Translations under genes and position numbers: made by a program | Notes under the pieces: model-generated | Database searches by the model: none | What the model was told of the DNA's origin: nothing | The model's input: the letters and a program-made list of their open reading frames with translations, nothing else | In this document: one piece after another, positions 34,287-43,944 of the stretch | Layout of the letters: the number at the start of each line of letters is the position of its first letter | How positions within the stretch are numbered: position 1 is the first letter of the stretch | Assembly (NCBI RefSeq): GCF_003944835.1 | Contig: NZ_RWIV01000001.1 | Coordinates: forward strand, 3,134,530 to 3,198,529 | Source: Bacillus sp. HMF5848 | GTDB lineage: Bacteria > Bacillota > Bacilli > Bacillales > HMF5848 | Direction of reading: 5' to 3' | Length of the DNA: 64,000 bases

Positions 34287-36929
34287 TTATTTCGAATCAA
34301 ACCAGCTATCACCGAAAGCATAATCCACTTTTAACGGGACAGCTAAATGAATAGCTTGCTCCATTACTTCAGGTACAATTTTCTTTAAAGTTTCAAGTTC
34401 ACTTTTAGGCGCTTCAAATATTAATTCATCGTGTACCTGTAACAATAAACGAGCTTGTAATTTCTCTTGCTGTAATCGATCAGCCATATCAATCATAGCT
34501 TTTTTTATAATATCAGCTGCACTTCCTTGTATCGGAGTGTTCATAGCTGTGCGTTCCGCAAAACTCCTCATGTTAAAATTCCTGCTATGAATCTCTGGGA
34601 TGTAACGTCTTCGTTGAAGGAGTGTTTTTACATACCCATTTTGTTTAGCCTCTTCGATAATGCTATCCATATAATCTTTAACACCCGGAAAACTATCTAA
34701 GTAGCGCTCAATAAATTGGCCAGCCTCTTTCCTAGTAATACCTAAGCTTTGCGATAAACCGTAGTCACTAATGCCATATACAATACCAAAGTTAACAGCT
34801 TTAGCTTGTCTTCTCATATTCGATGTTACATCATCGGCCTTTACATGAAAAACATCCATCGCTGTTTTCGTATGTATATCCATATCATTTTGAAAAGCCT
34901 CTACAAGCTTAGGATCGTTCGCAATATGAGCCAACACACGTAATTCAATTTGCGAATAGTCCGCAGCAAATATGACCCATTCATCTTCTGATGGTATGAA
35001 TGCTTGTCGTATTTTCCGCCCTTCCTCTAAACGGATAGGAATGTTTTGTAAGTTAGGATCCGTTGAGCTTAACCTTCCCGTTTGTGTCAGTGCCTGATTA
35101 AAACGAGTATGTACCTTATTAGTGTCGTTATGCACAACTTTTAATAAACCTTCAATATATGTAGATTGTAATTTGCCTAGCTGTCTATAATGCAGAATAA
35201 TTTCAATAATCTCATGCTTATCGGCTAGTTTTTCAAGCACATCCGCAGATGTAGAATAGCCTGTTTTTGTTTTTTTAATAACAGGGAGATTTAATTTTTC
35301 AAATAATACTTCTCCCAACTGCTTTGGTGAGTTAATGTTAAACTTTACTCCTGCAAGTTCATGAATTTGAGCTTCCATTTCGTCTAGCTGCCTTTTTAAC
35401 TCATCGCCCATTGTATGTAAACGTTCAACATCTACTTGAACGCCCGTAAATTCCATCTCAGCAAGGATAAGTGACAATGGCATTTCCAATTCCTCATACA
35501 AAGCTAGTTGCTCATTGTCCTTTAGTTCTTGAATAAACTGGTCTTTTAAAGCATAAATTGCCGCTGCTTTACGTACTAGGTGCTCTCCTAACACTTGCCC
35601 ATCCGGTATTTGCTGTTTTGCCCCTTTCCCATAGACTGCTTCATTGGACTGAACAGATGTAAAGCCTTTCCCTCTTGCTATATCAGCCACATCTGTAATA
35701 CCTGATTCCGATGGGTTAAGGATATACGAAGCAAGTAGCAAGTCGAAAGTTATCCCATCAAGATTCACACCTTGCCATTTTAGCGCTACTTTTGCTCGCT
35801 TAGCGTCATACACGAATTTTTTCTTATTAGCGTTTTCTAGCCATTGTTTAAAGTCTGAAGATTTTAATGCTACATTCGTAGGGACATAGTAGTACCCTGA
35901 GCTATTTACGACAGCAAATCCTTGAATTGCAGCTTGGTGATAATTCTCTTGTAACACTTCTACATATAATGCAGCTTCAGTATCTGTCAGCATATCACCG
36001 CTAATCTCAGATACAGTTTCAAATTGTATATCTTCTAAAGGCTCATTCGTTTCAGTCAATGTACCATCGTCAAATTTATCTAACAGTGAATTAAAGCCGA
36101 GTTCTTTAAAAATCGTAACAACCTGCTTTGCATCATAACCCTCATACGAAAGGTCATCAGCTGTAATCTCAATCGGTGCCTCACACAAAATTGTTGCGAG
36201 CTCCTTACTTAACAAAGCTTGTTCCTTAAATTCTGTTAGTTTTTCTTGTAGTTTTTTACCACTTACTTTATCAACTGAATTTACAACCTTCTCAACAGTA
36301 CCAAATTCTTTTAAAAGCTTAAGAGCCGTTTTTTCTCCGACACCCGGAACACCTGGGATATTATCTGATGTGTCTCCCATTAAACCTTTCATATCGATAA
36401 TCTGCTTTGGTAATATTCCATACTTTTCCATTATAAAATCTGGCGTATAGTGATCTACATCTGTAATACCTTTTCGTGTAATATCAACAGTCACTTTATC
36501 TGATGCTAATTGAGTAAGGTCTTTATCACCAGAGATGACCTTAACCTCGTAATCTTCCTTCGATGCTTGAATTGCCAAAGTACCGATTATATCATCAGCT
36601 TCATAATTTTCCAGTTCATATGTGCGGATGCGATACGCTTTAAGCAATTCACGCAGATATGTAAACTGTTCAGACAGTTCTGGTGGGGTTTTTTGACGAC
36701 CACCTTTATATTCTTGGAAAGTATTGTGACGAAAAGTGGTTTTTCCTGCATCAAACGCCACTAGTATATGAGTCGGTTTCTCTTCATCTAAAATACGCAT
36801 GAGCATCATGGTGAAGCCATAAATGGCATTAGTATGTATACCTTTCTCGTTATTAAGAAGTGGAAGAGCAAAAAACGCACGATACGCTATACTATTACCG
36901 TCTATTAATACAACCTTTTTCTTACTCAT
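34287..36929 (-). CDS. polA: DNA polymerase I
   Basis: 880-aa family A polymerase for Okazaki maturation and repair; length equals B. subtilis PolA. The N-terminal 5'-3' exonuclease domain (about 1-290) has LIDGNSIAYRAFFALP, YEADDIIGTLA and GDTSDNIPGVPGVGEKTA. The middle 3'-5' exonuclease-like domain lacks clear proofreading motifs, as is usual in Bacillus. The polymerase domain has FAADYSQIELRVLAHI, RRQAKAVNFGIVYG and LLLQVHDELIFEAP. First gene of polA-mutM-coaE. Confidence 0.97.
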   Translation of the reverse strand: MSKKKVVLIDGNSIAYRAFFALPLLNNEKGIHTNAIYGFTMMLMRILDEEKPTHILVAFDAGKTTFRHNTFQEYKGGRQKTPPELSEQFTYLRELLKAYRIRTYELENYEADDIIGTLAIQASKEDYEVKVISGDKDLTQLASDKVTVDITRKGITDVDHYTPDFIMEKYGILPKQIIDMKGLMGDTSDNIPGVPGVGEKTALKLLKEFGTVEKVVNSVDKVSGKKLQEKLTEFKEQALLSKELATILCEAPIEITADDLSYEGYDAKQVVTIFKELGFNSLLDKFDDGTLTETNEPLEDIQFETVSEISGDMLTDTEAALYVEVLQENYHQAAIQGFAVVNSSGYYYVPTNVALKSSDFKQWLENANKKKFVYDAKRAKVALKWQGVNLDGITFDLLLASYILNPSESGITDVADIARGKGFTSVQSNEAVYGKGAKQQIPDGQVLGEHLVRKAAAIYALKDQFIQELKDNEQLALYEELEMPLSLILAEMEFTGVQVDVERLHTMGDELKRQLDEMEAQIHELAGVKFNINSPKQLGEVLFEKLNLPVIKKTKTGYSTSADVLEKLADKHEIIEIILHYRQLGKLQSTYIEGLLKVVHNDTNKVHTRFNQALTQTGRLSSTDPNLQNIPIRLEEGRKIRQAFIPSEDEWVIFAADYSQIELRVLAHIANDPKLVEAFQNDMDIHTKTAMDVFHVKADDVTSNMRRQAKAVNFGIVYGISDYGLSQSLGITRKEAGQFIERYLDSFPGVKDYMDSIIEEAKQNGYVKTLLQRRRYIPEIHSRNFNMRSFAERTAMNTPIQGSAADIIKKAMIDMADRLQQEKLQARLLLQVHDELIFEAPKSELETLKKIVPEVMEQAIHLAVPLKVDYAFGDSWFDSK

Positions 36930-37102
36930 TAATAATTCCTCCCTACTTTACCCTGCCTAAAAAATGTAGAAAATATGTCTAATCTTTATTTTACCACTTT
37001 ATAATTTTATAAGAAAATTTACGAAACAACAAAGACGCGGCTCATGATCCCCCAACGGAAAGGAAACAAAAATTAACAACAAAGTTTAATACATCTTAAC
37101 GT

Positions 37103-37135
37103 AAAAAAAGAAGAATGCCGCATAGACATCCTTCT
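37103..37135 (-). terminator. Terminator of hflKC
   Basis: Minus strand AGAAGGATG / CATTCTTCT imperfect stem followed by TTTTTTT, 16 bp behind the hflC stop. Confidence 0.78.
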
Positions 37136-37150
37136 CGTTCTAAAAAAATC

Positions 37151-38080
37151 TTATTGTGTGTAGCCCATTAACAATCTAGCATACGGTGAGTCTGCTGGTA
37201 GCATAATAACCGTTTCACCATCAATTGTAACTTTATATGACTCTAGCGTACGATATAAATTGTAGAAAGCAGGATCTTTAGAAAATGACTCATTATATAC
37301 TCTCGCTGCTTCTGCTTCACCTTGACCACGAATAACCTCTGCATCAGCTTTTGCTTTTGCGAGAGTCTCTTTTACTTCACGGTCTGTTTGAGCTGTAATA
37401 CGATTCTTCTCTGCATCACCCATAGATAGATATTCTTGAGCCTTTGATTCACGCTCTGAAATCATACGTCTGTAAACAGATTCTTCGTTTTCTGTCGGTA
37501 AATCAGTTCGCTTCATTCTAACATCTGTAACTACAATACCATAGTTATTTTTCTCTAAAAGTTCATTAACCATCTCTGTCACTCGATCGTTCAAGCTTCC
37601 TCGGGATGACTTTTCATCATTGATAATTTCATCATAATTTAAAGAACCTAGCTCAGAACGAAGGATAGAATAGATAAATTCTTCCATACGTGTTTCTGCA
37701 CCAATTACCGTTCTTGCATTTGAAATCATTGATTTAGCATCAACAATTTTCCATATAGCGTAATTATCTACAAGCATACGCTTTTTATCGCGAGTGTTTA
37801 TTTCCGCTTGTGGTACATCTAGAACCATCTGATATTTTGGTAGGGTTGATACAGTTTGAATAAACGGGATCTTAAAGTTTAACCCTGGCTCCTGTACAAC
37901 GTTAACGACTTCACCAAATTGACGAATAACTTTATACTCGCCTTCTTTTACGATAAATAAGTTATTTAAAACAAGTCCTATCAACAAAAGTATAACAACT
38001 AGGCCAATGCCACCTCTTGTATACTTCTTCCAATCCCCTTGTTGCTTACGTTGTTCATTCATATCTATTACATCACTCAT
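37151..38080 (-). CDS. hflC: Protease modulator HflC (SPFH domain)
   Basis: Membrane-anchored SPFH/prohibitin-family protein that with HflK forms a large cage regulating FtsH. 309 aa. One N-terminal membrane helix (GGIGLVVILLLIGLVLNNLF), then the SPFH domain (VIRQFGEVVNVVQEPGLNFKIPF) and a long Ala/Glu-rich helical arm (AKADAEVIRGQGEAEAARVY). Its start overlaps the end of hflK by 8 bases. B. subtilis 168 has no hflKC at this locus. Confidence 0.92.
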   Translation of the reverse strand: MSDVIDMNEQRKQQGDWKKYTRGGIGLVVILLLIGLVLNNLFIVKEGEYKVIRQFGEVVNVVQEPGLNFKIPFIQTVSTLPKYQMVLDVPQAEINTRDKKRMLVDNYAIWKIVDAKSMISNARTVIGAETRMEEFIYSILRSELGSLNYDEIINDEKSSRGSLNDRVTEMVNELLEKNNYGIVVTDVRMKRTDLPTENEESVYRRMISERESKAQEYLSMGDAEKNRITAQTDREVKETLAKAKADAEVIRGQGEAEAARVYNESFSKDPAFYNLYRTLESYKVTIDGETVIMLPADSPYARLLMGYTQ

Positions 38081-39044
38081 TGTTCACACTTCCTTCCTTC
38101 ACGGCAGGTGGCGTTTCTGACTTTTCTAACGGACGAATCGGGAAGTATTTCAACGTACTACCGTCATCGTTCATAATATAAATCTCAGCACCCGGTAGTA
38201 CTTGTTCTAGCGTTTCAATAACAAGTCGTTGCTTTGTAATATCTGGTGACTTAACATATTCAGCATATAATGCATTGAACTTCGCTACATCACCACGAGC
38301 GGCTTCAATACGAGCTGTCTTATCACCTTCAGCTTTTGAAATAAGGGCATCTTTTTCCCCTTCCGCTTCATTAATAGCTTTGTTACGATACTTTTTAGCT
38401 TCGTTAATCTTTGTATTCATCATTTCTCTTGCATCTGTTACATTTGTAAATGCTTTTCTTACTTCTTCATTAGGTAATTCAACATCTTGCAGTTTAACAG
38501 CTGAAATAGAGATACCTACATCATACTTAGCAACTAATTCTGTAAGTAATTCTCGAACCTCGGCTTCAATTTCTGCCTTTCCTGATGTTAACGCATCATC
38601 AATTTTAGAACTACCGATAATACTACGAAGAGATGCTGATGTAGAATTATATAATATTTGTACTGGATCCTGTGAATTATATAGGAATCGCTCAGGATCT
38701 GTTATTTTCCATTGTACAACCATATCAGCTAGTACAATGTTTTCGTCACCAGTAATCATTTTTGTATCTTGAGGTTGTTCTCTTATCGTACCGTCTTCTA
38801 ATTGTTCATACCCGAATGTTAAGCTAAATGTTTCTTTTGATAATGTTTCAACTATTTGGATTGGCCATGGCATTTTAAAATGTAGACCTGGCTCAGTTAT
38901 CGGAGCACCCGCCTCCCCAAACGTTAACATAACGGCTTGCTCGGATTCATCAACGGTAAACCATGTTGTTGTAGCTGCTAAGCCTAAAACAATGACGAGT
39001 GCCGCAATACCGACAGCCGCATATATTCGTCGCATACTTATCAT
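38073..39044 (-). CDS. hflK: FtsH protease activity modulator HflK
   Basis: Partner of HflC. 323 aa with an N-terminal helix (IYAAVGIAALVIVLGLAATT), an SPFH domain (AVMLTFGEAGAPITEPGLHFKMPW) and a helical arm (NKAINEAEGEKDALISKAEG). AGAGGTGT precedes ATG 39044. Located between phoR and polA, with its own terminator-bounded unit. Assignment of K versus C rests on gene order and length; both are SPFH proteins. Confidence 0.9.
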   Translation of the reverse strand: MISMRRIYAAVGIAALVIVLGLAATTTWFTVDESEQAVMLTFGEAGAPITEPGLHFKMPWPIQIVETLSKETFSLTFGYEQLEDGTIREQPQDTKMITGDENIVLADMVVQWKITDPERFLYNSQDPVQILYNSTSASLRSIIGSSKIDDALTSGKAEIEAEVRELLTELVAKYDVGISISAVKLQDVELPNEEVRKAFTNVTDAREMMNTKINEAKKYRNKAINEAEGEKDALISKAEGDKTARIEAARGDVAKFNALYAEYVKSPDITKQRLVIETLEQVLPGAEIYIMNDDGSTLKYFPIRPLEKSETPPAVKEGSVNNE

Positions 39045-39116
39045 ATTTTACACCTCTTATTCTTTCTGTTTTACATATATCATTTACGAATCATACTACA
39101 AAAGGTTTCAGATTTT

Positions 39117-39152
39117 CAAAAAAAAATGCTACCAAATATTATTGGCAGCATT
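39117..39152 (-). terminator. Hairpin behind phoR, upstream of hflK
   Basis: Minus strand AATGCTGCCAA/TTGGTAGCATT 11-bp stem with one mismatch, followed by eight T. It terminates transcription from phoPR. The remaining 39153-39350 is AT-rich with no recognised gene. Confidence 0.85.
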
Positions 39153-39350
39153 AGACGCAAATCTCGTCCGATAGATTGGCTCCTTGGATGAAGGGGTTTT
39201 CGAATATAATATTACCCTTTGAATATTAACTGTACTTTAAGTGAACGTAAAGAGCTTGTAAATATTCTAGAGAAAGAGATATATTATGTATCCGTAATTT
39301 ATTTTAACTTCAAACAAAGCCCAATCTATCTAATAAAAGCAACCTTTACA

Positions 39351-41108
39351 TCAATAAATATCCTTTTTAAATTTTACTGTAAATGTCGTTCCCCCACCGG
39401 TTCGACTATCCACAGTTATTGTACCGCCATGTGCTTCAACAAGATGCTTAACAATTGCTAAGCCTAATCCTGTCCCACCTGAATTGCGACTTCTTGCTTT
39501 ATCCACACGATAAAACCGTTCAAATATACGTGGGATCTCTTCCTTTAATATGCCAATACCTGTATCAGATACAGCAATAATCACATCATTAGCATCAACA
39601 GAGACATTGACCATTACCTTTCCACCACTTGGTGTATAAGTAATGGCATTATTTATAAGATTGATAAATACTTGTTTAATGCGATATGTGTCACCTTTAA
39701 TGAACAAATGTTTTTTCTCAAGATTTAAATTCAAGTCTATTTCTTTATACTCGGCCTTACTTTTCAAAATAACAAAAATATCTTCTAGTACTTCCTGAAT
39801 ATTTACATGATCAATATTTAACTTAAATCCTTGCTGTTCAATTTTTGATAACTCTAGTAAGTCTTGGATTAATGTTTGTAAACGATCGCTTTCTTTTAGG
39901 ATGATAGAAAGAAAATATTCTAATGTTGCTTCATCCTTCATCGCTCCATCTAACAATGTTTCTGAGAAACCTTTTATACTGGTTATCGGCGTTTTTAATT
40001 CATGCGATACATTGGCAACGAAATCCTTACGCATTTGTTCAAGCTTTTTAAGTTCTGTTATATCATGAAAAACAATAACAATACCCTTCCACTCATCGTT
40101 CGTACCAATAATCGGCGCTCCATACACATCAAAATGCTTTCGTTCAATTTTCAAAGGCAACAAGAGCTGTCTACGTGTATTAACCTCTGTCATAAAGATT
40201 TCTTCAATTAATTGTACTACCTCAGTATGTGTAAACGCATTATAGTAGAGTTTGTATAAATAATCTACAGGATCAATATCAAAAATTTCTTTAAATGCAC
40301 GGTTAACAAGATTTATATAACCTCTACCATCAATTAAAACTAAGCCACTCCCCATATTTTCTATAAGCGTCTTGAGTCTGTCCTGCTGCATCTCTTGTGC
40401 TTTAGTCATGTCCTGGAGATTTCTTGCTAAAATATTAATTGATTGGCTTAACATACCAGTTTCATCTATATGATTCTCGTACGTTCTTGCATTATAATTT
40501 CCTCGCGCCAGTTCCATCGCAACCTTTGTGGCTGATTCAATAGGACGTGTGTACTGGTTCGTTATTCTCGTAGCTAAAAATAAAATGACGATAAGAGCAA
40601 GACCTAAACAAGTAGATAGTAATATCCATATCCGTCTATTCACTTGCTCAAGCGATTCCACTGGAGTACTTAAGAATAAGTATCCTTTTATATCACCATT
40701 ATCAGATAGTAACTGAGCACCATAATAGAATGTTCCATCTTTTTCCTGTACGATTTCAATATCTGTCTCACTATCTATCATAGATTTAATTAAATTATTA
40801 TGATGTTCCTCCATTTTCTTATTGGAGGGCTTTGTTTTTAACAATACATTGCCTTTATTATCAAAGAGGAACAGATTTGAATACAACATTTTACTGTACT
40901 TTTTCAGCTCAGTATGTAGCGCTGTAGATTTTAACCTATCGTGATCAATTATTTCCGCAACTAACTCAACTTCTTTTTCTAGTCTATCCTTGTATGTATC
41001 TAGGTAGAAATTTTTATACAATTGACCTAATAGAAAACCTAATGCGATTAGAACAAATAAAATTAATGTAATAAGGGTAACTAGTAAGCGTGTGCGAAAC
41101 CTATTCAT
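39351..41108 (-). CDS. phoR: Phosphate regulation sensor histidine kinase PhoR
   Basis: 585-aa membrane kinase of the phosphate-starvation response. Two membrane helices (about 8-30 and 158-180) flank an extracytoplasmic sensor. Then come a HAMP domain, a PAS domain (RLKTLIENMGSGLVLIDGRG), the phosphoacceptor histidine in FVANVSHELKTPITSIKGF and ATPase boxes (INLINNAITYTPSGGKV, VSDTGIGI, GGTGLGLAIVKHLVEAHGG). It overlaps phoP by 8 bases, so translation is coupled. Confidence 0.95.
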   Translation of the reverse strand: MNRFRTRLLVTLITLILFVLIALGFLLGQLYKNFYLDTYKDRLEKEVELVAEIIDHDRLKSTALHTELKKYSKMLYSNLFLFDNKGNVLLKTKPSNKKMEEHHNNLIKSMIDSETDIEIVQEKDGTFYYGAQLLSDNGDIKGYLFLSTPVESLEQVNRRIWILLSTCLGLALIVILFLATRITNQYTRPIESATKVAMELARGNYNARTYENHIDETGMLSQSINILARNLQDMTKAQEMQQDRLKTLIENMGSGLVLIDGRGYINLVNRAFKEIFDIDPVDYLYKLYYNAFTHTEVVQLIEEIFMTEVNTRRQLLLPLKIERKHFDVYGAPIIGTNDEWKGIVIVFHDITELKKLEQMRKDFVANVSHELKTPITSIKGFSETLLDGAMKDEATLEYFLSIILKESDRLQTLIQDLLELSKIEQQGFKLNIDHVNIQEVLEDIFVILKSKAEYKEIDLNLNLEKKHLFIKGDTYRIKQVFINLINNAITYTPSGGKVMVNVSVDANDVIIAVSDTGIGILKEEIPRIFERFYRVDKARSRNSGGTGLGLAIVKHLVEAHGGTITVDSRTGGGTTFTVKFKKDIY

Positions 41109-41823
41109 CTAGCTTTGGTCCCTCTAGCTTGTACCCTAAGCCTCGAATAGTTTTAATATAAGTTGGCTTTTTCGTATTTTTTTCAATTTTTTCACGCAAA
41201 TGACTTATGTGCACATCAACAATTCGAGTATCTCCAGCAAAATCATAATTCCATACAGCACTTAATAATTGATCTCGAGTAAGTACTCGCCCTTTATTTC
41301 TGGCCAAATACAATAAAAGCTCGAATTCTTTAGGTGTCAATTCTAAGCGTTCATCAGCAAAATAAGCTTCATAATGCTCTGGTAAGATATTAAGCTCACC
41401 AATGACAAGTTTATCATGTTCATTGTCATCTTTTCCTGTTTGAGAAGACTCACTTATTTGTGTTCTACGTAAAATAGCTTTAATTCTTGCAATGACTTCA
41501 CGAGGGCTGAATGGCTTTGTCATATAGTCATCTGCACCAAGTTCCAAACCTAATACTTTATCAAATTCATCATCTTTAGCAGTCAACATGAGAATAGGTA
41601 CATCAACCTTTTGTTGACGTAAATGTTTACAAACTTCTATCCCATCCATTTTAGGAAGCATCAGGTCAAGAACGATTAAGTCTGGTCTGTTGTCCAGTGC
41701 CTTCTCAAGCCCTTCTTCTCCATCCATTGCTGAGATGACTTCAAAGCCTGCTTGTTCTAGATTGTATTGCAACAACGTTAAAATTGATTGTTCATCATCG
41801 ACTACTAATAATTTTTTACTCAT
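41101..41823 (-). CDS. phoP: Phosphate response regulator PhoP
   Basis: OmpR-type response regulator of 240 aa. The receiver has DD near the N-terminus (VVDDEQS), phospho-Asp in DLIVLDLMLPKMDG, and K in YMTKPFSPRE. The C-terminal winged helix (about 140-238) contains LTPKEFELLLYLARNKGRVL and SHLREKIEKN. The start is ATG 41823 with GGAGG 5 bases upstream; four extra codons upstream run through the RBS. Activates or represses Pho regulon genes on phosphate limitation. Confidence 0.96.
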   Translation of the reverse strand: MSKKLLVVDDEQSILTLLQYNLEQAGFEVISAMDGEEGLEKALDNRPDLIVLDLMLPKMDGIEVCKHLRQQKVDVPILMLTAKDDEFDKVLGLELGADDYMTKPFSPREVIARIKAILRRTQISESSQTGKDDNEHDKLVIGELNILPEHYEAYFADERLELTPKEFELLLYLARNKGRVLTRDQLLSAVWNYDFAGDTRIVDVHISHLREKIEKNTKKPTYIKTIRGLGYKLEGPKLDE

Positions 41824-42019
41824 ATGTGCCTCCAAATGTTAATTTAGAAACCAATTCATCCATTTTTATTATATTTTTTGCTTTAATCATAACACTTTTT
41901 TGATAGACATAAAAGATTTGAAACTATGCACGAAATTAAGAATGAAATCTTGACTCTTCTTTTATAGAGTGTAGAGTGTAATAAGCAACTTTAGTATCTT
42001 ATAGCCTAAAAGACAGAAA

Positions 42020-42150
42020 AGGGCAAGGCACGGTCTAACGATGAGAAGCACAAGACGAGCGCCGCCGGTCGATAACAACGCAACGTCCTATCGCGTTATT
42101 GTCATTAGGCCGTCCTAGTCGTCGGAAGTCCTGGCTTATGCTAGTAGTCA
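42020..42150. repeat. Structured G+C-rich intergenic repeat
   Basis: About 130 bp within the 477-bp phoP upstream gap, clearly richer in G+C than the flanks. It contains inverted segments such as AACGC/GCGTT around ACGTCCTATC and ends with CTGGCTTATGCTAG. From memory it resembles another dispersed Bacillus intergenic repeat, but boundaries are approximate. The rest of 41824-42261 holds no gene I can see. Confidence 0.5.
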
Positions 42151-42266
42151 AGGAAACTGATGTTTATTTTCGTTTTAAGGAAAAATTGATTTGTAATTTT
42201 CTCTCGAAAGTTGGCAACTCGAGTTAGGTCCTCATTTAGGCTAAGAATAATATTCTTTTCCCACGT

Positions 42267-42299
42267 TAAAAAAGAACTCTAAGTATACACTCGAGTTCT
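42267..42299 (-). terminator. Terminator behind the MaoC-like gene
   Basis: Minus strand AGAACTC / GAGTTCT 7-bp stem followed by six T, two bases behind the stop codon. Confidence 0.78.
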
Positions 42300-42300
42300 C

Positions 42301-42777
42301 CTAAAAGTTTTCTAAATCTTTGCCATCTAGTCCCTTAACCTTTTGTGGAGGTGACACAATGATACTTCCTTTTAAAACTTGTTCATTTTCTTCATCTTCA
42401 GCCACTACTTCAATTGTTACCGTTTCTGATTCCTCATCAATTCCGACAACTTCGAGCAAAAACTGAATGGTAGCATAATGATAAACAGGCTTTAAAAAAC
42501 TAAGTTGCTGCTCAATAATGTGACTTCCAGCGCCCGGTAAATATTTAGATATGGCTGCAGACACAATCCCAGTAAGCATGATAGAAGGAACAATAGGCTT
42601 ATCAAATCTTGTTTGAGAAGCATAATCATGTTGAATGTATAATGGATTTGCATCGTTTGTAAGGCCTAAATAGATAAGTAAATCCTTATCCTCTATTGTT
42701 TCCGTTAAAGTTAATTTTTCACCTTTTGAAATCTCGTTAATATATCTGCCAATTTTTCGCTTTTTAGACAAAACCAT
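42301..42777 (-). CDS. MaoC/hot-dog fold dehydratase-like protein
   Basis: 158 aa with a single hot-dog domain. The MaoC-type segment LTNDANPLYIQHDYASQTRF holds the Asp/His pair used by R-specific enoyl-CoA hydratases, and it is followed by PIVPSIMLTGIVSAAISKYLPG. It could hydrate enoyl-CoA or bind acyl groups; substrate is not known. It lies between phoP and mdh, as homologues do in other Bacillus genomes to my knowledge. Confidence 0.8.
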   Translation of the reverse strand: MVLSKKRKIGRYINEISKGEKLTLTETIEDKDLLIYLGLTNDANPLYIQHDYASQTRFDKPIVPSIMLTGIVSAAISKYLPGAGSHIIEQQLSFLKPVYHYATIQFLLEVVGIDEESETVTIEVVAEDEENEQVLKGSIIVSPPQKVKGLDGKDLENF

Positions 42778-42823
42778 CTATCGCACCTCATAAACATAAT
42801 TTGTAACCGTCTTATGAAAGAAG

Positions 42824-42848
42824 ATTCGGAGATATTTAATCCCCGAAC
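42824..42848 (-). terminator. Possible terminator of mdh
   Basis: Minus strand TTCGGgGA / TCtCCGAA imperfect stem, then a pyrimidine-rich tail (TCTTCTTTC) without a pure T-run. Confidence 0.5.
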
Positions 42849-42867
42849 CTATATGTCTTAGTTTTTA

Positions 42868-43809
42868 TTATTGTAAAACAGTCATAACATTCTTTACAGA
42901 TTCAACAGATTTGTTTAGTGAAGCTTTTTCTTCATCTGTTAATTCTAACTCAATAATCTTCTCGATTCCATTGCCACCTAGAATTGTAGGTACACCAAGA
43001 TAAATTCCTTCATAGCCGTATTCACCTTCTAAATAAGCAATAGAAGGTAGAACTCGTTTCTGGTCTTTTAAAATAGCTTCCGCCATTTCTACTAATGATG
43101 CAGCAGGTGCATAGTATGCACTACCATTTCCTAATAGATTAACGATTTCGCCGCCACCTTTTCTAGTTCTTTCAACAATAGCATCTAAACGCTCTTTCGG
43201 AATTAACGTTTCTAATGGAATACCACCAGCATAAGAATAACGAACAAGTGGTACCATATCATCTCCATGGCCTCCTAAAACGAAGCCAGTAATATCTTTT
43301 ACTGACAGATTAAGCTCTTCAGCTATAAACGTACGGAAACGAGCAGTATCTAATACACCAGATTGACCAATAACACGATTCTTAGGGAATCCAGATTCTT
43401 TAAAAACTGTGTAAGTCATCGCATCTACTGGATTAGTAAGGACAAGAATATAGCAGTTTGGAGAATACTTCACGATTTCTTGAGTTACACTTGTCATAAT
43501 CTTTTGGTTTGTTGTAACTAAGTCATCACGGCTCATACCAGGCTTACGAGCAATTCCTGCCGTTATAATAACAACATCTGAATCAGCAGTATCTTCGTAT
43601 GATGAAGTACCTTTTACTGATGCATCAAACCCTAGCACAGGACTAGCTTCAAGCATATCAAGAGCTTTCCCTTTTGTTGGATTCTCCATTTGTGGTATAT
43701 CAACTAACACGACATCAGCTAGCTCCTTTTGTGCCATAATAAAAGCTGTAGTAGCACCTGTAAAGCCAGCTCCAATTACTGATACTTTTTTTCTTTTAAA
43801 TGTCATCAT
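42868..43809 (-). CDS. mdh: Malate dehydrogenase
   Basis: NAD-dependent oxidation of malate to oxaloacetate. 313 aa, LDH-like type used in Bacillus. Nucleotide-binding [19 protein letters not shown], active-site loop [17 protein letters not shown], and catalytic [13 protein letters not shown] with [12 protein letters not shown]. Two adjacent ATG codons follow GGAGGACGGA; either may be used. Third gene of the citZ-icd-mdh order. Confidence 0.96.
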   Translation of the reverse strand: MMTFKRKKVSVIGAGFTGATTAFIMAQKELADVVLVDIPQMENPTKGKALDMLEASPVLGFDASVKGTSSYEDTADSDVVIITAGIARKPGMSRDDLVTTNQKIMTSVTQEIVKYSPNCYILVLTNPVDAMTYTVFKESGFPKNRVIGQSGVLDTARFRTFIAEELNLSVKDITGFVLGGHGDDMVPLVRYSYAGGIPLETLIPKERLDAIVERTRKGGGEIVNLLGNGSAYYAPAASLVEMAEAILKDQKRVLPSIAYLEGEYGYEGIYLGVPTILGGNGIEKIIELELTDEEKASLNKSVESVKNVMTVLQ

Positions 43810-43872
43810 TCCGTCCTCCTACTTTGAAAAGTATTATGCTACGCGTGTTATCTAGTTGCCATAAAGAAATGG

Positions 43873-43933
43873 AGTAGTGAAATCTTCCACTACTTTATGT
43901 AGAGAGACCATCTATTAAAGATAGATAGTCTCT
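43873..43933 (-). other. Two intercistronic hairpins between icd and mdh
   Basis: A 13-bp stem with one G-T pair at 43903-43933 (AGAGACTATCTAT / ATAGATGGTCTCT on the minus strand) and a shorter GTAGTG/CACTAC hairpin at 43873-43892. Neither has a T-run, so mRNA processing or stability is more likely than termination. Confidence 0.7.
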
Positions 43934-43944
43934 TACTAATAAAA

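Noticed and set aside
39219-39461. 80-codon plus-strand frame overlapping the phoR end
   Set aside because: Half of it is antisense to phoR and it has no start context or known product.
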